The notes beneath the pieces were generated by a model. The model made no database searches and was not told the origin of the DNA. It saw only the letters and a program-made list of their open reading frames with translations. This document shows positions 1 through 13,794 of a stretch of DNA of 64,000 nt, one piece after another. Position 1 is the first letter of the stretch, and the number at the start of each line of letters is the position of its first letter. The position numbers were made by a program, and so were the translations under genes. The stretch comes from Takifugu bimaculatus (taxonomy: Eukaryota; Chordata; Actinopteri; Tetraodontiformes; Tetraodontidae): the NCBI GenBank assembly GCA_004026145.2, contig CP034987.1, positions 2,926,014 to 2,990,013 on the forward strand. The letters run 5' to 3'.

Positions 1-1547
1 AAAAGCAAGGATGCCTTTATTCAAATGTGACCTCCTGATGGACCAAGTTTGTCAAACCGTATTTTCTTTCGCCGCCATCCTTTCCCTTCCCTTTTCAGCC
101 CCGGAGGCAGGCAACTGTGTCGTCTCTTTTGGTGCGCGCGCGAACGACTGTAATTCATGCCCTCATCTCTTCTCTGTCTCAATACTTCGGTGTTGCTCTT
201 TCCACAGTATTAATTCAGCCCCTCACATCTGTTTCCGCTCTCAGTTCTTCCAATAAATGTCATTAATTCGGGACCGATAACCAGCTCCGTTCTGTTCGGC
301 TAAGCCCGGCACCCGGCGTAATTATAACCATTACACTGACGTTAGCGGTGGAGAACAATGTTCGGTCCAATCCTGATAGTCTACCTCTCTGCTCCGCCAG
401 AGCTGCTGCTGCTGCTGCTCTCTGGGTCCTATTGTGGCTTCTGAGCAGATTATGGCTGCATGTGTTTGATACTCCTGGGGTCGGTGTTAATTGAATTTCA
501 CTCCTCATTTTGCCTTAAGTGATCATTCTCATGTGAGAATTACTGCTGCACAAAATATTCGTGCACCTGCTGTATCTGATGGCTGCGCACTAAACACGTA
601 CATGCTTGCATCTTTTAGAAAATCTAATAGTTGGTTTTTGTTTTGTTTTTTGAGACCGGTCAGCTTTTGACAAAAGTAATAAAAGGCGCTGGTGCTTCTA
701 AACCCGTTCTTGTGGCTGAGGAAAGGTCCTCAAGGTCAGAAATGCACTTTTGCATGATCAAACCCTGTCAAGGCCCCATTACGCACAACCACCATGATCT
801 CTTTTTGTGCTGAAGTTTCAGATATTGATCATTTTTAGGAGAACCTTTGACACACACGGTTCTTTGGTCTTTCTGTATGCGGGGGGATATAAATGCACTC
901 GGCTCCTGCAGTCATACCCTCAGGTTCAGAGCAATGGTGTGTGCTCATACAATGCTTTTACACAATTAACAGGTTTTATATCTTTGTATCTCTTTTCTAA
1001 TAATTTAGAACACTTATTTTGAGTGTGTAAAACATAAAATGATTTTACCGCCTCGAGGGCAAAATGAGAACAGTTCATTTTAGGTTTTTGTTCCCAATTT
1101 TTATCTTTTGTGCACAAATTGGGAGGAATTTTAATGTATTTTGTCTTTGAAATGTTCACATCTGTACATCAGGTCAGTCTCTACTGGGTGGATCCTCATG
1201 CAGTAGGGAATTGAACAAACGTATAGTCTGCAGTCAAATTTCTGAGGACGTGCATGTGAGAACGTGCACGTGGGGTCAGCATGGAGCTCCTGACCCCTTC
1301 ATCAGCCTGCTTGGTCTCTGCTGCTCTTCTTCCTGCACCTGTTTGTTCAGCATGACCAGCTAATGATGGTGGACTAAGGAGTCGGCCAACATACCTCTGT
1401 GATATTGATGGACTCAATTATGTGCATGTGTGTGTCTGTGTGTTCTTTTGTGTGTGAAATTCCAGTAATCCCAGTGGCTAAGATGATAATCCCCACAATC
1501 TGCCCATTAGCCCCATGACACTCTATTCCTGTCTCTCCCTCATGCAC

Positions 1548-1551
<4 letters not shown>

Positions 1552-1620
<69 letters not shown>
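1552..1620 (+). repeat. (CA)n microsatellite
   Basis: About 34 perfect ca units. The histidine/threonine or cysteine/valine open frames that cross it are artefacts. Confidence 0.98.
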
Positions 1621-1623
<3 letters not shown>

Positions 1624-2463
1624 TCCACTGGGGCAATCACCCAGGAGTTAGGCAGACTGATCCCCAGGGAGGGATCTCCATGATCAGCCACAGAGCTGGC
1701 CCAGTGCCCCTGGAGGAAGAAATGGAGATACCGACTGGCAAAACATACAGATAAAAGACTGGAGACAAAAAACAGAGTAAGGTGGGGGGGGGCTGATCAG
1801 CGAGGGGATGCTGAGAGGGACGAATGCCGGACTGGTTTGATTGGAGCAGAGAAGAGAGGAGAAAACCAGCAAAGGTTAAATGGAAGAAGCGCAGCAGAGA
1901 ATGACAGATAAACAAAAGAAGGAACAAGGATGGAAATAAACAAGTCTGCTCTCCTCAGCCCACTGGCCTCCTCTGTGTGTTTGGTATCTAGAGATTATGA
2001 AGCCGTGGGAGACTTTCCAGTCTACTGCTTGGCCAAACCATTTATCATTTATTTATTTATGTTTTATCTTTAACTTTTATGCTCTTATTTCAAATCCCAT
2101 CTCCCCTTTTAATGTTTTTGTATTTTGGGAGGTATCTGACTTAATTGGCTTCAGCCAATCTGTGCAACACCCTTTGCACAACACTTTATTAACCCAAAGA
2201 CGTAAAGTTTCTATCATGTTTCTCCTCTTTGGTTGTGTCAGGACTGCTACAAGGGCGTGTTTCTTTCTGGTCTAGTGCTCTCTCCATTATCGCTCTAGGC
2301 TGAAAACCAAGTGTTCAATTAAGCTATCATGTAATCAGTTGAACATATACGGTATAAATTAAAGCCTACACACAGTCTGGATGAATCCATTGGTCTGTTT
2401 AAGGCTGCGGGTTACTGAATTGACTGTGACTTATATAGGTTCTGGATCGACTTCATGGCAGTC

Positions 2464-2469
<6 letters not shown>

Positions 2470-2523
<54 letters not shown>

Positions 2524-2525
2524 AC

Positions 2526-2607
<82 letters not shown>
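2470..2607 (+). repeat. Compound (CT)n-(GT)n microsatellite
   Basis: About 24 ct units, the bridge atctaactgtct, then about 38 gt units. The pyrimidine block next to an alternating purine-pyrimidine block can form unusual DNA structures. Confidence 0.98.
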
Positions 2608-2609
<2 letters not shown>

Positions 2610-3718
2610 TGCGTGCCTGAGTGTCATTAGTATGCAATGCCCTGCCCTGGTCTGTTATTAAACATTAAAATTAGATGAGAGAATATGACCTGACCCCAGG
2701 GGAAAAAAACACATACGCCTGCACACATGCACACGTGCTCGACCAATAATGTTTTTACCCCCCCCCCCCTCGGTTTCACTAAAAGTCTATTTTCATGGAT
2801 ATTGCAGCTCCAAACTGTGGGGGCGGCACACTGAAAGGTGTGCTAGCAGAGGAGCTGGAGGTTTGGTGACATTTTGAGGTGAAATTCGTTGTGATTGTGT
2901 GGAATTTGGGGCAGATTTCTCTGAAAATATCAGGTGTCCAACGATGGTGAACTCTTTGTAAGTGAGCTATGATCATTCTCATTTCACCCAGGATTGCTCG
3001 TTTACAACCCCCCTTCCTTTCATTCACAGTTGTGCTTTCTACCCAGCATACACACAGCATGGCTGTATTGTCTTTATCATATTTATGTGTTTACAGTGAG
3101 ATGTATGTGGTGAAAACAGGGAAAGAAGTGTTGCAGAAGCCCTCAGGCGCAGGCTCACGTTAATAGTCAACCTTTCCCTCAGTATGTTTCTTTTGTGCAC
3201 GTGTGGGTGTGGACGTGTTACTCTGCTGGGTTCTTTTTGTGCATAATCGCAGTTTAGCTGCCGACACTTTGCATTTGTTTGTTCATTTTGTGCCTCTATC
3301 AAGTAAAGGAGATGTATCTCACCCCCGGCAAAGTTAACACCTCCATGCAGACACATCCACACAGTTGCAATAAAACAGGAGAAATAAAGAGAAAAACTAA
3401 TGAGCGGGCCAACAGCTGGCCTCTAGTATTTCATCACTGCTCTCCATAAGATCATCCTCAATCGAGTTGGCATCGACTGTGGCACAGTCAGGTGTATTGT
3501 CTGTGGTCTATGTACTTGTGGGTCCCATCATAAATCTTCATATTCTCCCTTTGCCTCTCAGTATCCCATCTCATCTCCTTCCCTTGTCTCTCTCCATCCA
3601 TATATCTCTCTATTGACTGACCATTTAAGGTGCTGTCAGCCCTGACACCTCCCCTTTTTATGCCAGCAGACATTTACACTGTCTCTTGCCATCGCCCATG
3701 TGTGAGTCCCTCATTAAT

Positions 3719-3721
3719 GTG

Positions 3722-3775
<54 letters not shown>
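3719..3775 (+). repeat. (GT)n microsatellite
   Basis: Near-perfect gt repeat with one early gc interruption. Confidence 0.97.
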
Positions 3776-3776
<1 letters not shown>

Positions 3777-6507
3777 TACATGCTTCCGTGTGTTTATGGG
3801 TCCCTCTCTATGTATGCATGTCAGGTGTAATGGTAAGTGATGAAGTAGCCAGCAGCCTAAACAAGAGTTAGCTCAGGGGGGCAGCACTCGCTATCTATCT
3901 AACTGCCTGGGAGGGAAAAAAAGACAAAGCGAGAGGGGGAAGGTGAAGGTATGCTGCATTTATCATTTAAAGAGGAAAACAACAGCAGCTTGCTTTGTGA
4001 TAGAAAGATGATAGTTACCAAAAATGTGCAGCACGATTGATACAGATGCTCACTGGCTAATTTCTGCCATTGTTCATTTCATCATCACAGATATTCCTGC
4101 CTCGCTCTCCCAACTTCTCAAATAAAGACTGATGCTCATGCTAGTGAGCAGTAGGGCTCTCTACATTCTATCCAGACAGTGGAATTTCTGTCTGCTCAGT
4201 TTTTGAGCCCTAAATGCCGTCCCAACCGTAACCAAGCGTCTTTATCTGTACGCTATTCATTTATTAAGCAGCTCCCAGGATGAAAAATGATGCTTGAGGA
4301 CTACCTTCTTGTCCTTGTGTAAAGCCTACCGTGGCACCTGGCCAGGCTTCATTATCTGATGAGCTAGAAGGGAGATTGTGTAGGATTTACGTGCATGCCG
4401 CACGCTTCTGCCATAATTAGATTGTATACAACATTAATTCACAACAAAACGTGTGCAGCGACACCACAATCCAGCAGGATGTGGTGTCAAATTGTGTAAA
4501 TAGAAAAGCTACATAGAAAGAATGCAGTGGGGGCTGGTTTTCTGCAGCCTTATAATGGCTTAAGCTTTTATTTCAAACCCATTGCTTTTGGACCAAGTCT
4601 TTGCATGTTTGTCTTCGAACGCCTGATGCTGACAGGGAGGTTAATCTACTATTAAACCCCACTGAAAATGTCTCTCTGGAGGGTTGCACAGAGAGTAGCG
4701 ATGGCCCCTGTCACCTCCAAAGCTCTCTGATGAGAAAACCCCCACCGCCACAGCACGCTGAGCCTCACCATGATACACCGCAAAAGGGCTTATCTTCTCT
4801 GGGCATCACAGCGATGCTGGGAGGAGTTCCAAGGAGTGAACAAACACCAAATAACCAGTCGTCCATGAATGGTGTGCAGTTAGTGGGGGCAAGGACTATA
4901 TATGACTGAAGGTGTATCTGTTTATGAATTTATGTGGGTGACGGTTTTAACGGATGTCATGCCACCATGGTCAAGGACCCAACCACACGTGTACAAATGG
5001 GCAAACAAAAACGCCCAGACGCTGACATAGACAGAAAGTTCAGAGTGGAGAGGGAATGACTGATGGACAAGACACACCAGAGGCTATTGACCACCTGTAC
5101 TGTGACCCGAAAAATGACATATGTGTGCCACATTAGAGGGCGCCATTGATCAATCACTTACTGCAGACCCTGGACTTTGGACCCAACTAATGGGAACAAA
5201 TTCCCAGCTGTAAAAGGATACAGCATGGAGTTGACGGAGAGGATCGTGTGTGACATTTTATTCTGATTCTTCTAAGGCACCTCGACCATCTTCGGTGTTG
5301 CAATTCCGAATATTTTCCCTAAAGAAAGAGATCATCAGACGAGCTCCCACTGCAACCAAACAAAGGTTATGATGAGTTATTCATGAGTAATCCCCCATAC
5401 ATTTCAATTTTGCACAGACCCTCATCAGTTTGCGCGTGACAATTGACCTTGTCATCTTCCCAGCAGTTCTGCCATCACAACAGCTTCACCCAATGGGCAA
5501 TTAATGGGAGTCGTTTATGGTGGGGTATGCCCCAGACACACCCAGTGACAAAGATGTAATGAATCATTACAAAAACCTGGAGCACAGCACAGACGCCATT
5601 TTTACTCTGTCATGCTAGCAGACTATACCTGACTGTCTTCGTCTGAACGTCCAAGCCAGTGTTAGGTGGGTTTATATTCTTCACAGAACCCGGGAAACAC
5701 GCGTGTGGAGCTAGGTTTGATTATTGGGGCTTTTGGGAGCTCTCTGCCCTTGCAGATGTCTTCGATTTCGCATAAAAAAGCTGTTCAGAATCACTGACAG
5801 CGCTTTTCATCTACATGGAAGATGGTTTCCAAACCCATTTTGGACAAACAGTAACTAGGAAAAAAGTATTTATGTCCATTCAAAATACTAAAGCTGATTT
5901 CTAATAGGTCCATATTAAGAAAATATTAGAATATTTATTGAAGTTAATTGTAATAATCAAAACATATTTTATGTATGATTAAGAAGGGGGGAAAACAGCA
6001 GCAACACTAAACCAATTTACGCCTTTTATTAAAAATATCTAACTAGAAAATTGAAAACCAGCCAAGAGAAAAGGAATTTAAGAACTTTGGAAGAAGGCTG
6101 AAGTTTAAAAAAAAAAAAAGTGGGGTTTCCCAGACTTCTTGTATGAAAGGTTAAGGTCTCAATATCAGTTCAATAAAATGGGCACAAAATAAAATACTGA
6201 CATGTACATGATACGACTAACACGCGCCTTTGTCTCGACACTATTGCTCCTTTGTTCAGGACTTGGAGCTCCATAATGGTGTTCTTTAAAAATACAGTAT
6301 CTGTCCCACACAAACTACAATCAGCAGCTACATGATGTTTATTTGTGGATTGTTGAATTCTATTGTTTTGTTTTTTATTCTATCGAATTCTATTGATTGT
6401 GTGTCTGTGTCTGTGTGTCTGTGTGTGCATGTATGGACTGTTCATAGGATAATGACTTTAGAAAGCGAATGAAGCTTTATCAGTAGGCAGTATCAAAATT
6501 TCTTTCT

Positions 6508-6513
<6 letters not shown>

Positions 6514-6566
<53 letters not shown>

Positions 6567-6578
6567 GCGCGCGCGCAC
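6514..6578 (+). repeat. (CA)n-(GC)6 microsatellite
   Basis: About 25 ca units run directly into six gc units, preceded by (tttc)3. Alternating CA then GC is a strong Z-DNA sequence type. Confidence 0.97.
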
Positions 6579-7787
6579 AGCACATGCCATGACAATAAGC
6601 GATGCAGATACCCTCACCTCCATTTGGCTTTCTGTAAAATATACCTTTTTATCTCATAAGTCTCACAAACACATAAATCAATAGTGTGTTTGCGGGTAAA
6701 CATTTGTGTGTATAAAATTGATCTGGAGGAGCTAAGAATTATAGATAAGAGTTAAAGGGAAAGGAGGAGTGTGTATTTTCTAAAAAATAAAAAAGCGATG
6801 CATTTTGATCTCGTTCAGGCCAGTGTGTTTAGCTGAGAAGCAGTGTGTATGTTGATGTTTAAGTGATGCAAGAAGTCACACAATCCAAATCCTTGGAACA
6901 GCAGACCCTGCGTCTAAGAGTTTTATACAATATGTTCATAAAAATAGCAGACAAAGCTGCTCAGAAACTGTACTTCAAAGATGCAGAAGTCTTCTGATGT
7001 CTAATGTGATATTTCAACAAAGCAACAAAGGTAAGAATCATGGCAAAAGTGGATCAAGAGACACAGAGAGAAGTGAAGGAATCGGGAGGAAGTTGGTACG
7101 AGTGAAAGAAGGGAAGGAGCAGGAAGAAAAATGGCAAGAGTTGAGTTGAGGAGGGAAGAAGCGGTTTCAGGCCAGGAGAAAAACGGAGGAGAAGAGTTTA
7201 AATCAAAGGAAGAATGATAGATGATGGCAGCCAGAAAGTCTGGCTCTTTCCTCATTTAATTCAAGGAATCCATAAGCTGAAGGCACAAAGGGACAGCCGC
7301 ATGTGAGCCCAATTTTAGAGGACACATTAAAGCGCAGCCTGGCCTTGCCCCTCTGCCTGACCCAGTTTAGGAATCGCTCTTTCGCTGACTAAGGCTCACA
7401 TTTTGCTTTAAATTTTGGATCCCGGCCTCCTCCTAATGTCCATTGTTCATTTTTTAATGCACTTCCAATGCAGAGTTGTTTACGATCTGCCTCCGAGGCT
7501 CTTTGGCAGCAGCGGCTCCAGCAACAGTCGCATCGGTGCATAAATCATAAAATGCAATCAATGGAATTCCGGTTGAAGGTCTCATGCGACAAAAACAAAG
7601 CAGAAACTTGTTCACGTACTGCATGTGTGATTACTGGAATTGTTAAAATAAAGCAGTGCTGGGATTCTTGAAAAGATTACAAGTATGATCAAGGCAAATA
7701 TTGATGATATCTGATTGTATATGCATGTAGCCTTGTGCTAAAGGCTTGAAGCTAAGGTTTCCATCACATTCTTCTCTGTCTCCACAG

Positions 7788-7900
7788 GCTGACAGGCTTC
7801 CAGGTCCCCCCTCCTGTCACCAGCACAGGCAACGTCTTCTCCTTGAGGTTGACCAGTGACTTTGCCGTCTCCGCTCACGGCTTCAAACTCAACTACGAAG
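7788..7900 (+). CDS. csmd3: CSMD3-like exon: second half of CUB domain 1
   Basis: This is an internal exon of a CUB and Sushi multiple domains protein, a giant single-pass membrane protein of neurons. The exon is 113 bp. Its first base closes a split codon, 37 codons follow starting LTGFQVPPPVTS, and one base remains for the next exon. The segment LRLTSDFAVSAHGFKL is the C-terminal beta-sandwich half of a CSMD CUB domain, and the SDFAVSAHGF core is near-invariant in the family. The acceptor is a pyrimidine-rich tract ending in ccacag at 7787. The donor is gaag|gtcaga, a weak but acceptable GT site. It splices in frame to 26093. The first half of this CUB domain, with its cysteines, is not in the 7.8 kb upstream. 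Assignment to CSMD3 rather than CSMD1 or CSMD2 rests on recalled family sequences and should be confirmed by alignment. Confidence 0.93.
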
Positions 7901-9446
7901 GTCAGAAAGTGTCCGGGTGCATTTGTGTGAATGATGCGCTTTAGCGGTGTAGCGCGGAGCAACAAAAATGAACAATCAATGTCCACAGTCTGTGGAGGAA
8001 CACTGAGCCACAGGGAAGGCTGGAGGGTTTAAAAGGGAAGGGAAAGGGAAAAATACTCCTCTGGATGCACTTTAGCCACCGCCAAAGTTATATTTACATT
8101 TAACAAACATGTCAGAGTAAATTCCTGTTGGGTAAAATTCAGGACATTTTCAGCTTTTAAATACATGAAGTGATGTTGCACAGCCAGATGGTGAAGTTTT
8201 TCTGGTAACAGCATGAACAATATGTGCCTTAATTACACTTAATTAAGGAGCGCTGACTTTCATCAGTGACAACAGGTGGGGAAAACCACCCCAATCCGAG
8301 CCGCCCCAAACCCATCAGGGCTTCAATGGCCTCCAGCAAAGAAAGTGGGATCCCAGGTGAAAGCAGTTTTCTTCCTGGTAGGACAGAAACCCTGCTGGGT
8401 CAGAGCCCTCGTGGGACAAGATGGAAAAGAAAAGTTTGAGGGAGTGGGGAACAGCTTTCAACACTCTGTTAAACTGCAGCCCACTTATTTCCCAAAGGAG
8501 ATGGTGCAAACTACGATGTGGAGGTGGATGCGTGAGGGATAGAAAAGCACATTAAAGGAGAGCACGTTGTTGTATTTCATGCTGATGACTGATGGAAACT
8601 GACTTTTTAATGTCTCAGAACATCTTGAATAGCTGCCATGTTATACTGATCTCTTTTGAATTTTTCCTTTTTGATTTCTCCCCTTAATTAGGATTTACTC
8701 CACCAACGACCCCTGTGCGACCTTGAAACATGCTCTATATTTTTGATTGCGCATATTAATGTGACCATATGCCGTAAATGCCAGCTTCCTCCTTTTGTTT
8801 TAGCGGCAGGAGCCCAACTTTTGACAGATCAAAGCGGAGATATGGATGAATAAAGCAAAGGTTGACATGGAAGCGGGCGCATGTTTACACGGCATCCCCT
8901 GTGCATTTAAGATTGGATTTAGATTAGCAAAACATTGAAGTCCTCGGTGGAGCTGTTAGTCAAAGAGAAGAGCATGAAAGCGTCTGCTGGAGGCCGCAAC
9001 CTGCTACTATGCTACGCTCATATTTACGTAGCGTGTTGCTGTTCGCTTGGGGGATTCAGTAACATTCAGCTTACTTTAGGTCTTTCAAATAACGTAACAC
9101 ACACTGCTGTGCAGGTGAGGAAAGCACAAGTTAATCTGGGAGCCATCCACACCGGGAGGTCTTCCATAACGCCACCCCGACCTCCAGCCCATTGTGGACA
9201 GCGCCCCCCGCAGGCAGCCCTGACTCGAACGGAGGTGGAGCCTCCCCATGAAGAAACCACTGAGTAATACTTTATCCCAAGAGTTCCTAAACCCACAATA
9301 TTTAAATGAAATACCATAAATAAGTAGTTAAAATTAATTTGTAAGAAGGATAAAGAGGAAATGAATTCAAAGCCAAGTCAACAATGGGCATCCTCAGCTA
9401 TCAGCACAAATAGCATCAGACAGGCACTAACATATTTAAATTTGGT

Positions 9447-9585
9447 CTTGGTTCACTACCTCTCTTTGGTTCACTTCCTCTCTTTGGTTCACTTCCTCTC
9501 TTTGGTTCACTTCCTCTCCTTGGTTCACTTCCTCTCCTTGGTTCACTTCCTCTCCTTGGTTCACTTCCTCTCTTTGGTTCACTGG
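9447..9585 (+). repeat. 18-bp minisatellite, about 7.7 units
   Basis: Seven full tandem copies of tttggttcacttcctctc (or the cttgg variant) occur back to back from 9447 to 9572, followed by a 13-base partial copy. Units differ by single T/C changes at the first position and one acc/tcc change in unit 1, so the array is young. The 18-bp period keeps frame and yields an LVHFLS hexapeptide on + and a GSEPRR/GSEPKR-type run on -. No start context or domain supports translation. Confidence 0.95.
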
Positions 9586-11698
9586 ATAGTCTATTTGCAT
9601 TTATGATGTGAAAAAGCGAACCAGGACTCAAGACAAGCGTTCCCTCAGCAGCAGCACCACAGGTTCACACCACTATTACATATTACATTCTAGGCATTCA
9701 TTATATATATACCTTGGTAAGGCATTCGGTCTGGTGCAGGCATTTTGTGCTGCGTTGAGGCAGGAAAAAACCTCCACAAGGTCATATTTGAGGTCATGGA
9801 AGTGTCACATCAGACCAATGTCAGCTGGAAATAATTTCCACCTCACGAGTCTCGTCAACGTCAGATTTTACCCTGAGGTGTACATAGAAGAAGCCAGGAG
9901 GCTTTCACATCGCGTCTGGACTGTGATTCTGACTTTTAGAGCCCATGAGTAATGAGTGGAAGTGGAGGAAATGGACATCTGTTCTGCTGAACCTGCTGCG
10001 GTGGCACTTAAGAGCCTCATCTCTACAAGAAGGACGAGACAGGGGGATCTATGTTTTACCGTAGGGATGGAGACAGAAGTACAGATGTGGCAGGCAGTAT
10101 TTTAACAATAAAATAAGGAAGGAAATGGTCATTAACGCCGCGGCCAGGAGGGATTTTCCACTTGTAAGAGCTGAAAGTCCAGCCGATCGGCAGCAGCCTT
10201 TATAGCATTTATATGCTGATGTGGTTTTTGGAGTCCTTGAATATTACTCTTTCTCTCTGTCAGGTTATAACTAATTCATAAATTAGCACATATGTGCCAC
10301 ACAGCGTGTGAGGGAGGAAGGAGGCCATGTATTATTTAGCAGGATGTTGAAGGCAGCTGTATATTGTGCTGATGAGACAAAAATCAAAGATTATCGCAGA
10401 CAGGTACGCCAAGAGTGGCCTTTCTCAACACAAACCTCTATAATTAAATATTACTCTTATTTGTTCCCCACCTTGTCGCTGCTCATTTTCAGTTATCTTC
10501 ACTCATTCCACTAATGAATTATTTGACAAATGGAGATGAGGCTCATTCTAGAGGTGTGTTATCAGATTTATTTCAGGCAATTATTGAGATTTACGGCATT
10601 TGATACCGTTCTCCTTCTTCCACACAACACGTGCTCTTATACATATACGTATACTGGCTCACTAAACAACTAATCAGCTAATGCTTATTGTTGGGCTTTC
10701 AGGCTGTTGTTAGCATTGACAGCAGCTAAAAATGTAGCAGAGAGGTCCTTACAATGCAGATTCTATCCCTTTAAAGATTCTATCCTATTGAAACAGATGG
10801 CAGCATGACAGTTCCATCCAGGATAGTGCACATGTGTTGCCTGTGTATTTAAGAAAAGAAAAGACAGGAAGGAAATAGGCATCTAGTAACCCTTTTAATG
10901 CAACGATGGTCGCAGCAGGACATTAAACGGAGTTCATAACATCCAGGGTGTTTCTGGAGGTTGCTTTTGCATAAGGTAATGGGGCGGTTAGCATGTGTGT
11001 GGCATCCCGGGAAGGAAAATGCATACGTTAGAATATACAGGTACGCGTTTTCCAATAGTGCACGCATGTTTGGAGCTGAAATATTAATGCTCAGTACATA
11101 CATTCATGTAGAATTCAGCCACTTCTACATGTTCCCAAACATAAGCATTGTAATACACAGGACAAGTGGAGGCACACGTCTCCCTCGTGTTGTCGGCTCT
11201 TTAGAAGAACACGGTCGCCCTGTCATGTGACCAACCCGTCAGCAGACACTTCAGTCTGCCTATTTGCTCCTTCTGAACAATAGTATCGCTTTTATGTTAG
11301 AAGATTGTGCACTTTCTCCTCCTCCATATCAGCTAAATTGCCTTAAAATGTGGATAAACAGGTAATCAAGACCAATTAGAAGAGTACTCAAAATAAACTG
11401 ACTGTTTGCCTCCGAGAGGAGTCTCCCATGAACAGTGGCAACTGAGCTTTTTCTGCCCGTTTGTTTCATAAAACAGAAATAAACATCTTCCTATTTTCAT
11501 TTCCTGCATCATTTATATTCCAGTTAGATAAGCATTTGCCAGTCACAGCAGTAAACACAAGCCAGCAGCATTTAATCCCTCATTGATGGGTCTGATCAGA
11601 CTGATTTCATGGCCACTTTAACTGCCTCCCCTGGGGATGCGCTTTAGAAATATAAAATCTGAATGATGGCAGGATTGATAAGCACCTCCCTGACCGCC

Positions 11699-11720
11699 AA
11701 AAATAAAATAAAATAAAATA
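11699..11720 (+). repeat. (AAAAT)n short tandem repeat
   Basis: About four units of aaaat. Confidence 0.9.
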
Positions 11721-12824
11721 GTGCTTTCCACTACTTTTTTTTCGTCCTTCCCTCATTTTACTTTTAATTTATTGATTTTGACTTGAGTCTCTGGCTTCAA
11801 CATCGTCCAAGTCAAACCTGTGTGTTCTCATGCACGTGTGAGTGCATGTGTGGTATTAAAATAGTGTGACTGATGCTCTGGCTCTTTTAATCAATGTCCT
11901 CTCCTCCGTCCTGCCTCCATCTTCCCCTCTATATGTCTGTGTTTTCTCATTGTCAGCCATGTTTTAGTTTCTGTCCATCAATGACCTCGAGGGGAGGAAA
12001 AGCTAATAGCTGTTATGTTTTCAATCTGCCAGTCCTTTGCAGGATCGCTTCCAAAGCTAATTTAGTTGAAAAGAGAGTCTCGCGTTGGGTTCTGTAAGAT
12101 TCACGGCTGTTCTGTTTCCCCAAAAGTCAGGGTTTGACTAAAAATAGCTTCAGGATAACAGTTCCGTATTTAGATGATTAGCCTTGAAACAAATTATACA
12201 TCCTAACTTTCAGCTCAAAATTGATCATAACTGAGTAAATGAATGTTTCTGCTGTTGTTTCTGGCCTGAAGACACATGAAGGCAATCAAAGCTTTAATGA
12301 GCTTTCCTGCTGGTGAACTTAAACAAGATTTCCAAAGATCCAGGAAATTACAATAATAATAATAAAATAAACCAGGCGAGATTAAAGAGACGTGTAAACT
12401 GTGAGCTAAAGCAAAGGTGGAAGATGCAGGTTTCTCTCCTTTTGTGACGTATCAAAGACATTCGGAGTCAGGTCCATGGGACAGGGAGCACTCAGGCGTG
12501 ACCTGCAAAGACAACCAAAGCTCATTTGTCTGTGAGTGGACACCTAAACGAGCAGAGCTGGCAGCTGAGCCGCCTTGCACTCCTGAACCCAGGCCTATAC
12601 TGTGCAGAGCAGCCAGGATATCTGATGACGGGGGGGCGTTAGCAACAATCTCCACGCGCTCTCTGCAAAAAGTGGAGCTAGCATGGGGCCACTGGAACCA
12701 CCTTCATCGTGTTGTTTGCCTACCATGAACCTGCAGGTGAAGACTTCCGCTGATTGGTGTTGGGTTCTTTCACCACAGAAGCAAAGAATCTCAGGTCGAA
12801 AAGAAGAAAAGAAGGCGGTTGTAA

Positions 12825-13196
12825 CAATGCTCCGGCTGTGAGGAGCGCCTCGAGGAAGTGAGAGAGAGGATCAGCCAGGAGTACCGGAGCACCGAATCTC
12901 AGCTAAAGAGGCTTCGGCTGGGAAATATGGAACAACTCTTGAGAGCCGTTCCTCTGGTTTCGCCCCTCGAAAGGGGGAAACGGCGGCGGCGCCTCGACGA
13001 TTGCAGCTCATTGCGAAGAGGTGCTCTGCGAACCCGCCGGGCATCAGTGCGTTAGATCACAACACCGTCTTTTGTGATCCTGAAGAAAAACGAGAGCTCA
13101 TCAAAACCTGGATGATGGCAGATAGGAGAGCTAAGAGCAGCTGTGACAGGCAGCTGCAAGTGAAGCAGCCATTTCTGTGTGAAGAGCTCCACTGAT
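12825..13196 (+). pseudogene. Coding-like block of unknown origin, frameshifted
   Basis: From just after a stop at 12822 the frame reads CSGCEERLEEVRERISQEYR, STESQLKRLRLGNMEQLL and a basic, Arg-rich end that stops at 13055. An overlapping frame then gives LDHNTVFCDPEEKRELIKTW, MMADRRAKSS and stops at 13195. Both segments look more like real protein than random frames: helical and charged, with few rare residues and GC-rich third positions. There is no recognisable domain, no good ATG and no splice-site pair joining them. It could be a dead retrocopy or retroelement gag-like piece, or chance in GC-rich DNA. Confidence 0.3.
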
Positions 13197-13794
13197 GACA
13201 CAGTGGTGTCCCGCAGATCAAACAGACAGTTTGACGTCTGTGGTCGCGTGGAAGCGGGTGGGTTTCAGAGCAACAAACACCTTCCAAAAAGAAGCAATCT
13301 GAACTCAAAATTTCCCTGTTAAAGCTCTTTTGAGAGCCTTCCAATAACAGAAGACTATAGGAAGCTCTTTGGTTGTCATTTTGATTTGTAATTATGTGAA
13401 CGTCTCGTGACATTTATTGTATTTTCCCACAGTGTGACAACATAATAGGAAAACAACCAACAAAGTAACATGCTGTCGTATTTACCATAGCTATAAATGT
13501 GAGCCTTTACTCCCTCGTACCTTATTATTTTAATGCACCAATGCAAACCCATGTTGCCAGATGGGAAAGGTTGGATCATCGTACCGGCAGCTTCAGAAAA
13601 AATGATGGCGAGTATTTAAATCCCATTCTGACACGTGTCAGGTGTGTCTGGTCTGATAAAACATGACCATAGATGGCTCAGAAGTGTGTTTTTCTTCACC
13701 ACGTCTATCTGTTATGAGCTACCCAAACCAGAATTGAGTACAACATGATTTAACGTAGCCCCTTCATAGTTCGGTCACGTTTTCGTGTAAGTTG

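Larger units (their letters stand above)
1..7787 (+). other. Intron upstream of the CUB1 second-half exon (partial)
   Basis: This is non-coding DNA of the csmd3-like gene. I searched by eye for the missing first half of CUB1 (a CGG...SPGFP...NCTW type exon) and did not find it. The stretch holds GT/CA microsatellites near 1.6, 2.5, 3.7 and 6.5 kb. Between them (3.8-6.5 kb and 6.6-7.7 kb) I see only unstructured AT-biased intron sequence. The short open frames here fall in simple repeats or have no recognisable domain. Confidence 0.8.

Noticed and set aside
13628..13641. Palindrome ctgacacgtgtcag
   Set aside because: At 14 bp it is short enough to expect by chance in 64 kb when all palindromes are considered. 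The central cacgtg is a common E-box.
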